Shown here piece by piece: positions 31,196 through 43,779 of a DNA stretch of 64,000 bases. Position 1 is the stretch's first letter; each line of letters opens with the position of its first letter. This DNA is from Tamarix chinensis (lineage: Eukaryota; Streptophyta; Magnoliopsida; Caryophyllales; Tamaricaceae): positions 5,456,564 through 5,520,563 of the forward strand of contig CM060175.1 in assembly GCA_030549775.1 (NCBI GenBank), given 5' to 3'. The translations under genes and the position numbers were made by a program. The notes beneath the pieces are model-generated. The model did no database searches. It had not been told where the DNA came from and was given only the letters and a program-made list of their open reading frames with translations.

Positions 31196-32576
31196 GTAGC
31201 CTCGCTTCATGAACCTTCTTGTAAACATCCACGCTGCCACCAGCTGCCTGCCAAGGCCCATATGGTAGTTGGTATAACAACATAGGGAGGTTCATGATAA
31301 CTTCCCTTGGTCGACATGACAAATTGACAATGCTAGCTCTGGGGGAGGGGGCCGACGTTAGACACGTTTTGAAACAAGCAAGACGTAAGTAGGTATCACC
31401 ACTATTTGTTTATACCAGCCGACTGCCAGGCATATCACATACATGCACCCAAGGAAATTGAACGACAGCAAATCACAGATTACTTGGAGGAAATCGTGTG
31501 AGGTTGGCTTCGTGGAGAGCCGCCCGACTTAGAAGTCGTCAAAATCATTATGAACAACTAAGGCTGGTTTTTATTTTTTTCCCTTAAAAAATATTACCCT
31601 AGAGCTACCAGCCAAGGAAGGAGTAGATCGCAACAGTTTGGAATGAATGTCAATGAAGTCGTCATTTTCCTCCCTGTCCACCGCTCTTATTAAATTGAAA
31701 AAATAGAGAGAGAGAGAGAGAGAAGTTGAAGAATACATGCTGAAGATATGTTTGTATCACAGACCAACTACCTTGTTGCCCATATAATTAATGAAAGGGT
31801 CTTTTTTCTACAATTTCAGCCATAGGTGACTCACCACACAACAATATCGCAGCCCACCTGCCAAAGTTGAGGAGAGACTGGTTGGTGATCCACAACCAAC
31901 ATAAAATGAAAAGTGTTTTAACTGGTAGGAAAAAAAACTGAAAAAGATAAAAACACACACAGGTAGAAGCCAAAATATAAACGCACCAATTTAAAGACCG
32001 AAAGAGCATATATTTATGAATCTTCAAATTTCATTGGCAATTCATGATAGATAAAAGTATGATACAAAAGAGGAAGAGAATAAAAAGGGAAACTGTGTAC
32101 AAATATCAGGTGCCAACACCGTGGACTGTTCCCTCCCTCGGAGGACATGCAAATAATTCATGAAACATCAAGCTAAATACAGAGGATGGATACCATTCTT
32201 TCCCACTGTCGGTTCACTGGCAATATCCTTCTTAATCTCTTACAAAGAGTGATAAAAAAACAATTATCCATATAATAATCAATGAAAGATATCTGAGTCC
32301 TTCTAGCCCTAATCAAGAAAGAACACTAGTTGCCTTCAAAAGCTACTAATTTGCATTCCTTCTTACTGTACAGCCGCCTGAAATTCTAGAGGAAGATCAA
32401 AGCTATTGATGAACTCGCTCCATCTAAAACTGTTGATCGCCATCTTCCTCCATATCTGTCGTTTATCATCGCGGCGAAGAATCCAAGCTCCTTGTGATTT
32501 TTATATTCTTTCTTTTCTGTTTTTTGTTCTCGCGGTTCACTTCATCCCCACCATCAAAGCCATATTTGCAATGTCC
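31196..32576. other. Intergenic DNA and presumed 3' region of the CIPK gene
   Basis: No intact gene. Minus-strand downstream sequence of the kinase gene occupies the right part. There is a GA microsatellite at about 31706-31725. Around 31430-31550 a frame reads HIHAPKEIERQQITDYLEEIV, loosely reminiscent of a PPR DYW-domain edge, but I do not call it. Confidence 0.5.
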
Positions 32577-33995
32577 TCATGTCCTGTCGTCGTATTGCCA
32601 TGAAGAAACGATATCTCCGAGCCCGGATTTTAGTTCGCCCCACTGTACTTCTTCAAACACGACTCCACCACCATCAACCACCCTGACTTCCACTATTAGT
32701 AACTCTTGAGCCACCTCTAAGGCCTCTACATTTAAGAGTAGCTTCCCTTTCCCCAACCATATCTTCCGGCTATCTTTCCCTCTCTCCACCTCGTATCCTA
32801 GATTCCCACCAACCTCCACCACTTTCTCCACCACCTTCTCCACCGATTCCTTGGTAGTGAACCTCTTCTCTTTCTTGCCCTTACTGCCCCCCTCGTCGGC
32901 TGTGCTACCGCTATCATCGTCGCCCTCAAAGAGGCCCGACAAGTCTAGCCCGGAGGACATGTTGATTATATCAAAAGCGTTCATGCTCGGTGCCCTCTCG
33001 AATTTCCGCTCGTTGATCGATACCATATCCCCCAAAGACAGACATCTGTGCCCAAATTGACCCACCTTCATCCAAGAACTCTGTATAATGGATTCGATAC
33101 TTAATCGGGTCTTGGGATTCGGATCCAAAAGCTGGTGAATCAAGCACTTTGCTGCCTTGGAAAGCCAGCTCGGGAACCGAATATCACGCTTGAACATCTT
33201 ACGGTACATGGCAGGTAGATTGCCGTCATCAAACGGCAAGAACCCCGAGAGCATCATAAATAGTATGACACCGCACGACCAGGCGTCAGCCTTCGGACCG
33301 TCATAGCCCCGGCGGCCGATAACCTCGGGGGCGGAGAAGGCGGGGGTGCCGCAAGCCGTATGGAGGAGACCACTTCTTACTTGTTGGTCAGCAACGGCGG
33401 AGAGCCCGAAATCGCAGACCTTGAGATTGCCGTCCTTATCAAGGAGTATATTCTGAGGTTTCATGTCCCGGTGTGCGACGCCGTTCTGGTGACAGTAGTG
33501 GAGGGCAGAGATCAGTTGCTGGAAGTATCGTCGGGCTATCTGCTCCGGGAATCGGTGGCCGGGTCGGCTGGCCAATTTCTCGAAGAGATCGCCGCCTTTA
33601 GCGAGCTCCATGACGAGGAAGATCTTAGACTTGGTGGCCATGACCTCGTGGATTCTGAGAATATGTGGGTGGTTGAGGCGGCGCATCGCGGCTACTTCCC
33701 GTAGAATCCTGGGCTCCATGAAGGTGTCGATTTTAGATTTATCGATGATCTTGATCGCGACAGCTTTGCCATTGTTTATGCTGCGCCCACGGAAGACTTT
33801 GGCAAAGCTACCGCGGCCTAAGTACTTGTCTAATCGGTATTTCCCCAGTAATAAGACGGATTGATCGCTACCGGTGGTGGTAGGAGAGTTGGGATAGTTT
33901 GTGGTGGCGGTGGTAGTGGTGGAAGTAGAGTTGGTGGAGGTGGACGATGGTGGTGGTTGTAGTGGAGGTGCTGCTGCCGCCGCCCAAGGATCCAT
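32577..33995 (-). CDS. CIPK: CBL-interacting protein kinase (CIPK/SnRK3), intronless
   Basis: A 472-residue Ser/Thr kinase that binds calcineurin B-like calcium sensors and phosphorylates transporters and other stress targets. It has a low-complexity Ala/Pro/Ser/Thr-rich N-terminus (residues 1-45) and a kinase domain at about 53-309. Kinase landmarks are the glycine loop GRGSFAKV (60-67), Lys82 in VAIKII, HRDMKPQN (175-182), DFG (195-197), an activation loop ending TACGTPAFSAPEV, and DAWSCGVILF. The regulatory NAF motif is SMNAFDIINMSSGLDLSGLF (Asn339-Ala340-Phe341), followed by a PP2C-interaction region at about 376-460. All catalytic residues are intact. A single exon places it with the intron-poor CIPK clade; it most resembles Arabidopsis CIPK4/CIPK7. 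It starts at the first in-frame ATG after a TATA box and stops with TGA. GC-rich compared with its surroundings. Which CIPK number applies is not decided. Confidence 0.96.
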   Translation of the reverse strand: MDPWAAAAAPPLQPPPSSTSTNSTSTTTTATTNYPNSPTTTGSDQSVLLLGKYRLDKYLGRGSFAKVFRGRSINNGKAVAIKIIDKSKIDTFMEPRILREVAAMRRLNHPHILRIHEVMATKSKIFLVMELAKGGDLFEKLASRPGHRFPEQIARRYFQQLISALHYCHQNGVAHRDMKPQNILLDKDGNLKVCDFGLSAVADQQVRSGLLHTACGTPAFSAPEVIGRRGYDGPKADAWSCGVILFMMLSGFLPFDDGNLPAMYRKMFKRDIRFPSWLSKAAKCLIHQLLDPNPKTRLSIESIIQSSWMKVGQFGHRCLSLGDMVSINERKFERAPSMNAFDIINMSSGLDLSGLFEGDDDSGSTADEGGSKGKKEKRFTTKESVEKVVEKVVEVGGNLGYEVERGKDSRKIWLGKGKLLLNVEALEVAQELLIVEVRVVDGGGVVFEEVQWGELKSGLGDIVSSWQYDDRT

Positions 33996-34100
33996 GATCT
34001 ATGGGTTGTTGGGGGAGGAGCGCAAGATAACGCTAAAGGGCAACCTCTACAAGATGAGGTAAAGAAGACACGGACAAAGCTTTCAGGTTGGGAGGTTTTG

Positions 34101-34110
34101 GTTTTATAGA
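34101..34110 (-). promoter_or_regulatory. Putative TATA box of the CIPK gene
   Basis: On the minus strand the sequence reads TCTATAAAAC, about 105 bp upstream of the start codon, a normal spacing for a plant promoter with a short leader. No other element was identified. Confidence 0.5.
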
Positions 34111-34399
34111 GAACTGTAACCAAGCTGTCGTCGAGCACTATTTATTTTATTTTATTTTCCAATGTACGATATGACCATTCAATTCTCGACCCCTTCTGTT
34201 GTCACATAATAATGTCCTTTCCCACGCCCGTGAATCAACATCAAACATTTTTCTTTTTTTCTTTCAAAGAGAAAAAAACTAAGCAATTTGAGAAATAATG
34301 CTCGATATTCAACTACTCTTGAATGAAGTGTGCCAACCAAAAGCTACCAGCATTACTAATCACTCTTCATATTTATTCAAAATATTGACAAGTACAATA

Positions 34400-34557
34400 G
34401 AAATTCTCCACTTTTTTGTTTAATTTTAAAGGGTATAATTTTTAATAGTAAGTAGTTTTCTTAAAATTTACTACTACAGAAATTCTCAACTTCTTTGTTT
34501 AATTTTAAAGGGTATAATTTTTAATAGTAAGTAATTTTCTTCAAATTTACTCACATC
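34400..34557. repeat. 79-bp direct tandem duplication
   Basis: Units at 34400-34478 and about 34479-34557 share GAAATTCTC, TTTGTTTAATTTTAAAGGG and TAATTTTTAATAGTAAGTA with few differences. The right unit is abutted by a Stowaway-like MITE. Confidence 0.8.
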
Positions 34558-34803
34558 GTTCTAAATACTGCACGAATTTCATAACATATCTCATTTCTAA
34601 ATTCTCTAAAAAAATTAATCATCAATATATTTTAATTTATATTAATAAAAATTGTAAAAAAAAATATAATACTTTAACTGTACTTGCAATATGAATGTAG
34701 CTATTATATTTTGATGCCGTGACTTATTATATTTTGAGAAGAATTAGTTGTCATATTTCGACTTTAAAATTCGAAAGTGACTTATATCGTAAAGCGGAGG
34801 AAG
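34550..34803. mobile_element. Stowaway-like (Tc1/mariner) MITE
   Basis: 254 bp flanked by TA (34548-34549 and 34804-34805). Ends CTCACATCGTTCTAAATA and, reverse-complemented, CTTCCTCCGCTTTACGATAT, matching the common plant Stowaway CTCCCTCCGTTC-type ends. Confidence 0.72.
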
Positions 34804-34957
34804 TAATAGGTTTGTTTAGATTTTTACATATATTAAGAAATCATAATTAATTTTATGTTTTATTCTATAATATTTCATGCATGCTAATTGGGAAATATGT
34901 AGAATTAACTACGTTTAATTTCCATTAATCAACTATATAGGTATTATTTGGTATACA

Positions 34958-35145
34958 CAAGGTTGTGAATAAGTTAAATCAATTTTACGAGTTTAAACTA
35001 TAAATAAGTCAAGTTAAACTTTTTTTTTAGGCTTTGGCTTCACTTATTTAATAAACAAGCCTACAAAATGAAAGTCAAGTTCTGCTTATTTAACAAAATA
35101 AATAAGTCAAATCAAAATTTTTAATTCAACTCATTTATAATCCTA
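34958..35145. mobile_element. Small hAT-like MITE
   Basis: 188 bp. Inverted ends CAAGGTTGTGAATAAGTTAA and TAGGATTATAAATGAGTTGA (right end reverse-complemented). Flanking 8-mers GGTATACA and GCTATACA match at 7 of 8 positions. Confidence 0.65.
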
Positions 35146-36575
35146 GCTATACATAAGTATAACTTATTAAGTAAGACAAATATTTTAGGATCTTATTTAT
35201 TAGGAACTTATTTAGCTCTCCGGTGAGCTCCAACAGACAAGTTGGACGACACTGCAAGGAACAAACAACATGCACCAACAACGCTACACGACCATCACTT
35301 CTTCCCTTCATCCTCATCATCTATTCCCCATTTCCGACGAGCTGGACAACAACCACAAGAGGGCAACGACAATAATGCAACAATAACTCCAAGTTGTGCA
35401 TGACCAACACAACTAGCCGCTGCCACCATTAGCAATGATAATCTATTATCAATGACACATACCTAGGATAGCCATAGATAGATTATTAATGGAATCTTCA
35501 AATTCATTCCATCCCAATAAAAATTCAAGCTTAAAGTTCATATTTGGTGCGAAATCAACAACCAATTCCTATTTTGTGCATCTTTGAGAAGCTATGGAGT
35601 TTTAATTATAAGCATCACAATCATCTTTCAAAGAGAAATATCTTTGAAGCAGTTTATGGACAACAATTATGAGAATTTAGACTCCTAGAGCCTATGGCAA
35701 TGACCTCCAAAATCTAGATATGGATCATAGAATATGCTATTAAATTAAAAATAACGAGGAATAGAAATAAAGCATAGGCAAGACTTCCATGGGTTACGAT
35801 GAAGAAAATAAAGAATGGAGGAAATGGAAATGTTGGGTTGGACTTTCAATTATTTTTTCCCATAAAATACCCAACTTTCCTTTAGTTTATATGAGGAAAA
35901 TTTATAACTTTTTTTATTAGTTTCTTCTTGGTTTTCTTCCCTTGTAACTTTTTAAGCAACCAAACAACTCGAAAATTGTTTCCTTCTATTTTTTTTTACT
36001 TTGCCTAGTAGTTCTCTTAAACCTAATAGAATGTTAGTGCATATGTTGGGAGAATGCTAGTTTTGATTATTTGTTTGTTATTGTTAGCTACTTTTACCTT
36101 ATTTAGTGACTAAATTTTCTAAAAATAATATAATTTAAAAAAATTATGGTTAAAACTTAGCTGTGTGAGTCCAAAATATTCACTCAAACATACACTTAAG
36201 TTTATAGTTGTATGTCTACTATGTTGATTTTTTTAGACTCAAACTTAATTTTTATTCCTTTTATAGAATATATGAATAATTTTAATAAGTATATTATAAT
36301 TTCAATAATTATCAAAATTATATAAATCATATTGAATGCCATGTGTTACATGAGTCAAAACTCATTTTACTAGAATAAATATTATTTAAATTTAAATGTT
36401 TTCTTGTATAAGTAATGTTAGATGTATATGCTAATTAAAGCAAAATCATACTATTAAAAGATGTTGACTATAATTTAAGCTAATGTATCCACGAATCTTC
36501 ATAGGTATTTGGTAGGATTTAAAATGTTGGAAAATTTTCATGTGTGTATTGTAGTCAGTAGCCACATATCTTGAA

Positions 36576-37223
36576 CAAGGGTGAATATGGTATGATTTGG
36601 TTTGAGTTTGGCCTCAAACTAAATCAAACCATAATTGAGAGGTGTGAAAAAATCTCAAACCAAAACTAAATTATATTTCAAATCATCCAAATCAAACCAT
36701 AGTTATAGTTCATAATTTAGTTTAGTTCAATTTGATTTACAGTTTTACATTTTAATTATCAAAGCTTAATTACTCAACTTAAAATCACTTTAATATTCTT
36801 ATGAAAATCACAACTAATGAAAAACTAAATTGTAATTGAAAAATGCCATTTTTATAGGAGTATCTACTGTATTATATACTTATATATATATGGCTATATA
36901 TATAACTATCGTTTATATATAAGTAATATTTGAAGTCACTAGGGAAAAAACAACTCAATTAATGCACAATCAATATTTGTTTAAAGAATTCTCTAACTAC
37001 TTTAAGTATTTAAATGGGAAGAGAAAAAAACCATTAATACTCTTAGATATATAATGAAGAGATTTTTGTTCGTTATAACAAAGGATATGTATAACAAACC
37101 GTGAAAAAGAAAATTTAAACCAAACTGTAAATTTTTAAATTATAAATTAAACCAAACCATAAAATTATAGTTCATTTTTAAACTATAAAATTACGGTTTA
37201 AACTGTATTATGTTATTCCCTAG
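36576..37223. mobile_element. hAT-like MITE with AAACCAAACC-type termini
   Basis: 648 bp. Left end CAAGGGTGAATATGGTATGA; right end reverse-complemented CTAGGGAATAACATAATACA. Subterminal regions are rich in ATTTGGTTTGAGTTT and AAACCAAACCATA words. No matching 8-bp flanks seen. Confidence 0.5.
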
Positions 37224-38948
37224 ACATAAATGTACGTTAGTGATATAATTGAGTTGTGTTGATGATTTCATAGATCTTGGAAAATTACATCATTCTGCTC
37301 CCTTATAATATAATATACCATTGTAGCTAGGGATTTCATGAGATCAAAATGTTACCACATATTATATCCTATCCCATGTAATATCCAACTTGATTAAGTC
37401 TAACAAATGAAATAACTACTTTAGTTAACCAAAAGTTAAATAAATTGGATATTCAATCTAATAAATATAAATAATATATGATGTATATAATTATGTAAAT
37501 TTGATCAAATGGTGTAAACATTAACTATTTGACAACTATATAAAATAATAAGGAAAATGCACCAAATAAGGATTATGCATTAAGTAACCATCAGTCTAGT
37601 TTTACAATTAAATATCTATTAGCTTTCTAAAAATTCAAAAATTATCTATGGAATTCAAAAATCATCCAAAGATAATCATTCCATGTTACAATCCAACTTA
37701 AAAGAACTAGAATGAATCCACCATGCTTTATTTTCTACCCAAATATTGAAAATTATCTATGAGAACCTCTAGTTCAATACCCCATTGGTGATAACTAAAT
37801 TATGAGACATTGATATGTGGAGGAAGTGTTCCTAGATAAAATTTCAATAAATAAATGTTGTTGTTGTTGTTGTGTATGTATGAGCATGGGTTGGTTGGTG
37901 AAATGGGGGTAAGGAACTAAAGGTAAGTTGATGCCGTGAATATTTCTTTTATTTGTCTCATATAGAGAAAATAAAAGATAGTGTACTCTAATTAAATTTA
38001 TAACTCCCTTTAAAAGCTAAGGTTGAAGCTCATGTTCCCACTTCTAATTCTCATGTATAAATACGTTCGTTCTCTCACTTTGTAACTTCCCTCTTATCCA
38101 CTATCTAAATATACGATCAGTTATATATTTCTCTCTTTTTTAAAATTAAAATAAAATAACCCATGAACCCAAGGAATTAGTTGATAATCAATGAGTAAGT
38201 GTGCCATAAACTTCACAATTCACTCACACCTAAAACCAAAGTTAGTACCACAAACTTGCACAACAAGTGAGTTCTCATTACCATTATTTGTTTTTAACTA
38301 ATCCTTTGATTCGTTAACTATTTAATAAATCTCCAATAATACTTATAAAGGTAATAGTGGAGATATTTTACCACACCTATAAGAAAATGGAAGGAATCTC
38401 CCAATTACCCACTCATAAGCATGCGTGTATTACTTGTTATTTTAACCAAATTTCTTTTTTGTTATACATTACACATATCTATACACATCCTCTAATTTAT
38501 AGTCACATATATGTATTCAATCATACACATTAACACCTTATAAATAATTTAAAAACCTAAATATTATAAAGCAACATAATTAATTGAGTATTACATTAAG
38601 GGTTTACGGTAAACTATACAGTTTAAAAAACCTAATTATTGTAAAAAGGAGTTTATATTGGATCTCAGTGTGAGGATTAAATTTTTGATACTTAAAGAAA
38701 TAGTGAAACATTTTATGAATCTTACTTTGAGTCTAGAACATCAGTTTATGAAAGTTATAATGTTTGAAAATAGCTTATTAAGACATTATAAAATATTTGT
38801 TATAAGAAACCCTTTTTAGGGAAAAAGATAGTCAGAAGAAAACCTCACAATAATATCTAAACAATATTATAATACTTAGGAGATTCTAATGCCAATAGAA
38901 TAATTTAAATTAAAATCTAAATAACTAGGAATGAAGAGGCACACTTAT

Positions 38949-38958
38949 AATAATAATA

Positions 38959-39006
<48 letters not shown>

Positions 39007-39026
39007 ATTATTATTATTATTATTAT
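38949..39026. repeat. ATT/AAT microsatellite
   Basis: A switch from AAT to TTA/ATT triplets makes a self-complementary tract of about 78 bp, interrupted once by ATAATT. Confidence 0.95.
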
Positions 39027-39419
39027 ATCAAGACACATGATTTGTTTTAGTCACAAAAATAGGTTTGTCTTATGAAGCAAATTATACAATAATGGTAATA
39101 ATAAAACTTAAAAAATAATCGAATGATGTAAAATAATAAGTATAATTTATCTATGACAAAAATAATAAACATAGGATCACATTCTCTAAACTCTAAAATA
39201 GTATTGTAATAAGGTTTTATATCAAACTATATTTATCACAAATAGTTGGTGTTAAATACGTATTACAATAAAATCATATCATCTATATCATGAAAATATT
39301 ATTTACAATATTCCACTCATAAAATAATAGATATGACATTTTAGAATTTGAAATTATAGGTATTACATACAAAGAAACATAAAGGTGTTACAATTAGAGA
39401 GAGGGAAAGGAGAATTCAA

Positions 39420-40700
39420 ATCAAAGACCTCTAGTACTCAAAAACTAGCTTTTACCATTATACCCTTTATTTTATAACATCTCATTTCTTTCATTTTTCT
39501 CAACCATTTTCTGTTATATACCCTAACATTTTATCTAATCTTGATTTGGGGTAATTAATATTTTAACCTAACCCTAACCCTAGATGATTGATAAATAAAA
39601 AATTTCCTAATTTCCTAATCTTACATTGAAACCTAATTCTAATCATTGTCCTAAATTCTCCTTTTCTTTTTTATTTTCCTTTTTTCCCATTTTTCTTTCT
39701 TCCCATCGCAATTAGCTTGCTCCTCCTTTCCTCTTCGAGTTGTGCGCCACCTCTCACATGGCTCCTTTTCCATTCATTTTCTCTCCACTGCCCCTTGTAC
39801 CTTCATTTTCTCTCTATACCTACCTCATTTCCCCCCACAACCATAGATGGCATGTCCACCCCATATTTTCCCTTTTTTTTGTTGAGAGAAAATTCCACAT
39901 ATGATTCTTACACCATTCGACTATTCCCATTTCACACCCTCACGTACTTCCCCTATATATATATATACACCCCTTCTTCTTTTCACTTCTTCCCCTCCAT
40001 TTTTCATTCAAAATATCCAACCCACCTCGAGCATCTCATATCTTCTCCTTCTTCTCTCTTCTACCATCCCTAGTTCTTGTTTGTCTTTCATTGTCCACCA
40101 CTATTCACTATCACCAACCGCCGAACACCTCCATTTCCCCTAGTGACTGATAACTATCTATCTCCTAATTAATCCTATTCACATTGTCGCCTAACCATCA
40201 CCACCAATTCATCATTTTCCCCTTCCCTAAGCACCCCTATTTTTGGTTTCATCCCTCACACAACCCTCCCTCATATGCCTCACATCTTCCTTTGCATAAT
40301 CTTTCACACTCCTTTGCATAGTCATGCATGCTCATCTTCTTATGAGTTGTGCACACTCCTACGCACAACCATGCACACAACATGCACTAATCCTTGCACC
40401 CTAATTCACACATGCTATGCACACCCTTGCACTAACATGCCTTTTATAGCTTCCTTGCACCACCCAACACCACCACCTACCTCTTCTCCAGTTCCACTTT
40501 TATGACCACCACCCACGCATCCATCACCACATCATACCACCCTCCACTTTGCTGCATCATCCACCCATGCATCCACAACCTCCTTACATCCCCACCCATA
40601 GATCTGCTAACTCCCTTGGTTGGGCCACTTTTTAATGTAACTAGTTCTATTGGTGCCAAGTCTAGTTGCTTTGGTTTTACTCCATTATGAACCTCTTCAC
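39420..40700. other. CT/CA-rich low-complexity region
   Basis: Pyrimidine-rich DNA with CACCACC and TGCACAC words. It yields open frames (for example 39717-40073) of Leu/Ser/Pro/His composition that match nothing I know. It may be the leader or LTR end of a decayed retroelement. Confidence 0.4.
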
Positions 40701-41828
40701 ATTTACCTTTAGATGTCCATTTTCCTTGTTTCTTAATTTTTAGGTGATTTTCTATTGTTATTAGAGGATGAGTCTTAGGTTTTATGCATGCTTAAAGATC
40801 GGTAACAATTTTGGTAAAGATACATGTCATAGTTAGGATTTTATATGGAATGTGAAATTTTGTATGAAATCTCATTTTTGGTATCATTGTATGAATTATG
40901 TCATAATGATAATGTCATTATATGATATATTGTGGAAAAATGAGTAAGACTTCAAAGCACATGTTTATGAATATTGTTAGTCAAACTTGTTTTTTAGGTA
41001 GAGTGATGGGTATGAACCACTATCTAAGTTATGCTAAAATGTTTAAATTATATGGGGGTGTGTGTGTATGTGCTCACGTGTGTGCTTAAGTATTTTCATG
41101 ATGAGATGTGTTGGAGGTCAAAAAATCATTCATGTTATGACTTGTAGGATTTTTGTGAAAATATGGATGTTTTGGCTATATTAAGTGCAATTTGGCCAAT
41201 ATAGGTTAAATATGGAATATTTGGTATTTAATGTATTAATTGGTTCAAAATATTCAAAATATATTATTTGGAATATTTAGAATAACTGTGAATGGCCTAA
41301 TTATAATAAAATGAGAAAATGACTTAAATTGGGTATAAGATCCCTACAAGCAAGATCATTATCACCAACGGTGGATCTATGTCATTTACATGGTGTCCTG
41401 GGACACCATTTTAATTAGGTTAAATGTATAATTGTATTAATTCTTGTTATTAGATTTTATTAGCACATTTGGGAGACACCATGCTTTTTATGGAGAAGGT
41501 CATGGGATAAAGCCTAGTGTGGTGCACTTTTTGTCAAATTTTGGCTATATATATAATTAAAAGTAGACATCCCTATGTTTTCATCTTAATACTTTCAAGT
41601 ATACCTCCTTGAATGCTACAAAAACTAAATGAGCTATGAAGTTTTTGTACTATTTTGTTCAACTAATTTGCTTTACATACTTATTATATTTTTTTCTCAT
41701 GAATATATATACTAAAGTTATACAAATAATGTTTTAGTCAAGCGTTTGTATAAAATGATATGATTTTGTTAGTGCATGCATTGAATTTATTTTTAATTAT
41801 ATTAATTATACTTAACAAGATATATAAA

Positions 41829-41873
<45 letters not shown>
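41829..41873. repeat. ATT microsatellite
   Basis: About 15 uninterrupted ATT triplets. Confidence 0.95.
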
Positions 41874-41875
<2 letters not shown>

Positions 41876-42429
41876 GGAACATTAAGAAATCAAAAGTCTA
41901 GCTCTGCCATTGATTATTGCATGTATAAAATGTTGGATTTAGACCTTGATTTTTAGATATAATATTAATATTGAAATTTTAGAAATATGTAATAAATTTG
42001 GTGGTTATATGAGTCTTATGAAAAAATTTATGCGTAGATTGTGAAATTAGGATTTAATAAGGATATGTGAATAGTCACCATAGAGGTAAGTCTGTTATTG
42101 CAGATGTAAGAAGTTGGAGTTAGATATTAATTTTTAGATATGTTGTCAATAATAATATTTTAGGAATAGGTACTAAATTTTATGGTTAAATGAGTATTAT
42201 AGGAGAAGTTATTCTCACCTTTGAAATTAGGTTTTCTGAATTGAAATATGGTTTTATTTCCTTGGGAGATGTCTGACATGCATGCGGTTGTGTTTTTATG
42301 TGCTATGAATAATTATGTAAGTTTGGATCGTTTTCCTTGCATATCTATGTGTGTGCCTACATGATGAGCTTGAAATAAATGATCAATTGTCTAAAAAGAT
42401 ATTAATATTTAAAGTGAAAGAGCACATGA

Positions 42430-42660
42430 GTCAAGACTGGTTGTACCAATCCGTTTCATCAGATGAGAATAGTAGATAGGAGTGTTTTATCCTTGGGTTG
42501 TACTAGCCTATTACATTGGATGAAAATAGTGATTGGGAACATTTTTACATAGGGTTGCATCAATCCATTCCATCGAATAAGAATATTTACCAAGAGCATA
42601 TTGACCTAGGGCTGTATATTATTGATATTGTTCCACTGGTTGTAAATAGTAAATCCCTAA
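42430..42660 (+). repeat. Minisatellite of ~57 bp (about 4 units)
   Basis: Units of roughly 56-60 bp, each with a TTGTACYARYCY word, a TTCCATCGGATGAGAATAGT-type core and a GGAGCAT-type word. The last unit ends in TCCCTAAACTCAA. Confidence 0.65.
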
Positions 42661-43779
42661 ACTCAACATAAATAAGAAATGGATTGTGGCTATACCTAAT
42701 GATGAAATTTTAATTAATTCTTCCTCATGCATGGTATCATGTTTAATATTTATGTATTCTTAATCTTTTATAGGTCCTTAAGTATTTTTTGTAACCTTGC
42801 TATGACTTTATTATTACCTTACTCCTTACGTAGCGTACTAATCATTCTTTTCATGGGTGTTTCTCAATATCATGATTAGATGTTCTGGATAATGTTTTGT
42901 AGGTCAATGAGGAACCATTGGATGATTTTTCTACTTATGATACTTTAATTGGGGAGGAGTGATGATATGCTAAGGTATACTTATGTTGAATATGATATTA
43001 ACACCCAAATATATTGTTATTATGCTTATGCTAAAACAAAACTTTTTAGTAGTAAGTTTACTAACATAAAAGACCCAAAATACCCCTATTTTATTTAGTG
43101 CCAAAATTTCACCTATTTATACATTCCTCTGAAGGTGAATATTCTAAAATACTCTAAGATAATGGAAATAATAAAAAAATAAATTCTAAAAAGAACATTT
43201 CTCAACTTACCTTCTCCCTCACAAACTTCATCCTCTCGCTCATAAACTCTATCCTCTAAAATTCTATAATTCATTCACAAATTCTAGACCTAACATAAGC
43301 ACTTCAAATAAAATGTATAGAATTCTAAAATAACATATTTGCAACCCAGAGAACCAAATAATTTGAACCAAGTATTGAGCCCCATACTTGTTGACCTTCT
43401 AGGTCAATCAATATCTTAAACCTTATTTTGATAATAACAAACATATTTAAAGGAATTAAAATGTTTGTTTGAGTTGCGTGAGCTATATTGATCACAAAGA
43501 TGTGTAAACACACTTATTCATATCATTTCTCAAGTGTAATATTTAAAAGAAAAATAGAGTTTCAAAGCACTTGAGAATATTATGTCAAGCTACCAAGTTT
43601 CAAGACCTCAAGTTGTATATTCCAAGTCTTAGAGGTTATCTTAAAAAGTTATTTTAGTATAACACCTTTTATTTTAATCTCTTAGAATATTTTAAAATTT
43701 TTTATTGAAGTTTGTTTGATATGATTTTTTTGTCGATTTTAAATCCCAATTCCTTTTAAAAGTGTTGTTGAACATGTTT

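Larger units (their letters stand above)
35146..39400. other. AT-rich intergenic DNA without supported genes
   Basis: Apart from the MITE at 36576-37223 and the microsatellite at 38949-39026, I see only short fragments. One GTTTGGTT-family end-like sequence lies around 35860-36010 (AAGCAACCAAACAAC). There is no protein similarity. Confidence 0.5.
40700..42990 (+). repeat. LTR-like repeat copy 1 (related to 61950-63400)
   Basis: Diverged but collinear with 61950-63400. Shared landmarks are TTTTTAGATATGTTG/TTTTTGGATATGTTG, a minisatellite with GARAATAGTGA cores, TCCCTAAACTCAA, and the end motif GATACTTTAATTGG/GATACACTTTAAGTGG. Non-coding throughout. Probably a Ty3/gypsy LTR; true ends not resolved. 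Confidence 0.5.

Noticed and set aside
31430..31550. Possible PPR DYW-domain scrap
   Set aside because: Similarity is too short and loose, with stops on both sides; mentioned only as a lead.
33360..33864. Plus-strand open frames inside the CIPK gene
   Set aside because: Antisense shadows of the GC-rich kinase coding sequence.
33830..34138. Minus-strand open frame overlapping the CIPK start
   Set aside because: Out of frame with the kinase, spans the leader and TATA region, His/Pro repeats only.
39717..40073. 118-codon open frame in CT-rich DNA
   Set aside because: Leu/Ser/Pro/His low-complexity translation, no domain, and overlapping frames of similar length in the same tract; composition explains it.
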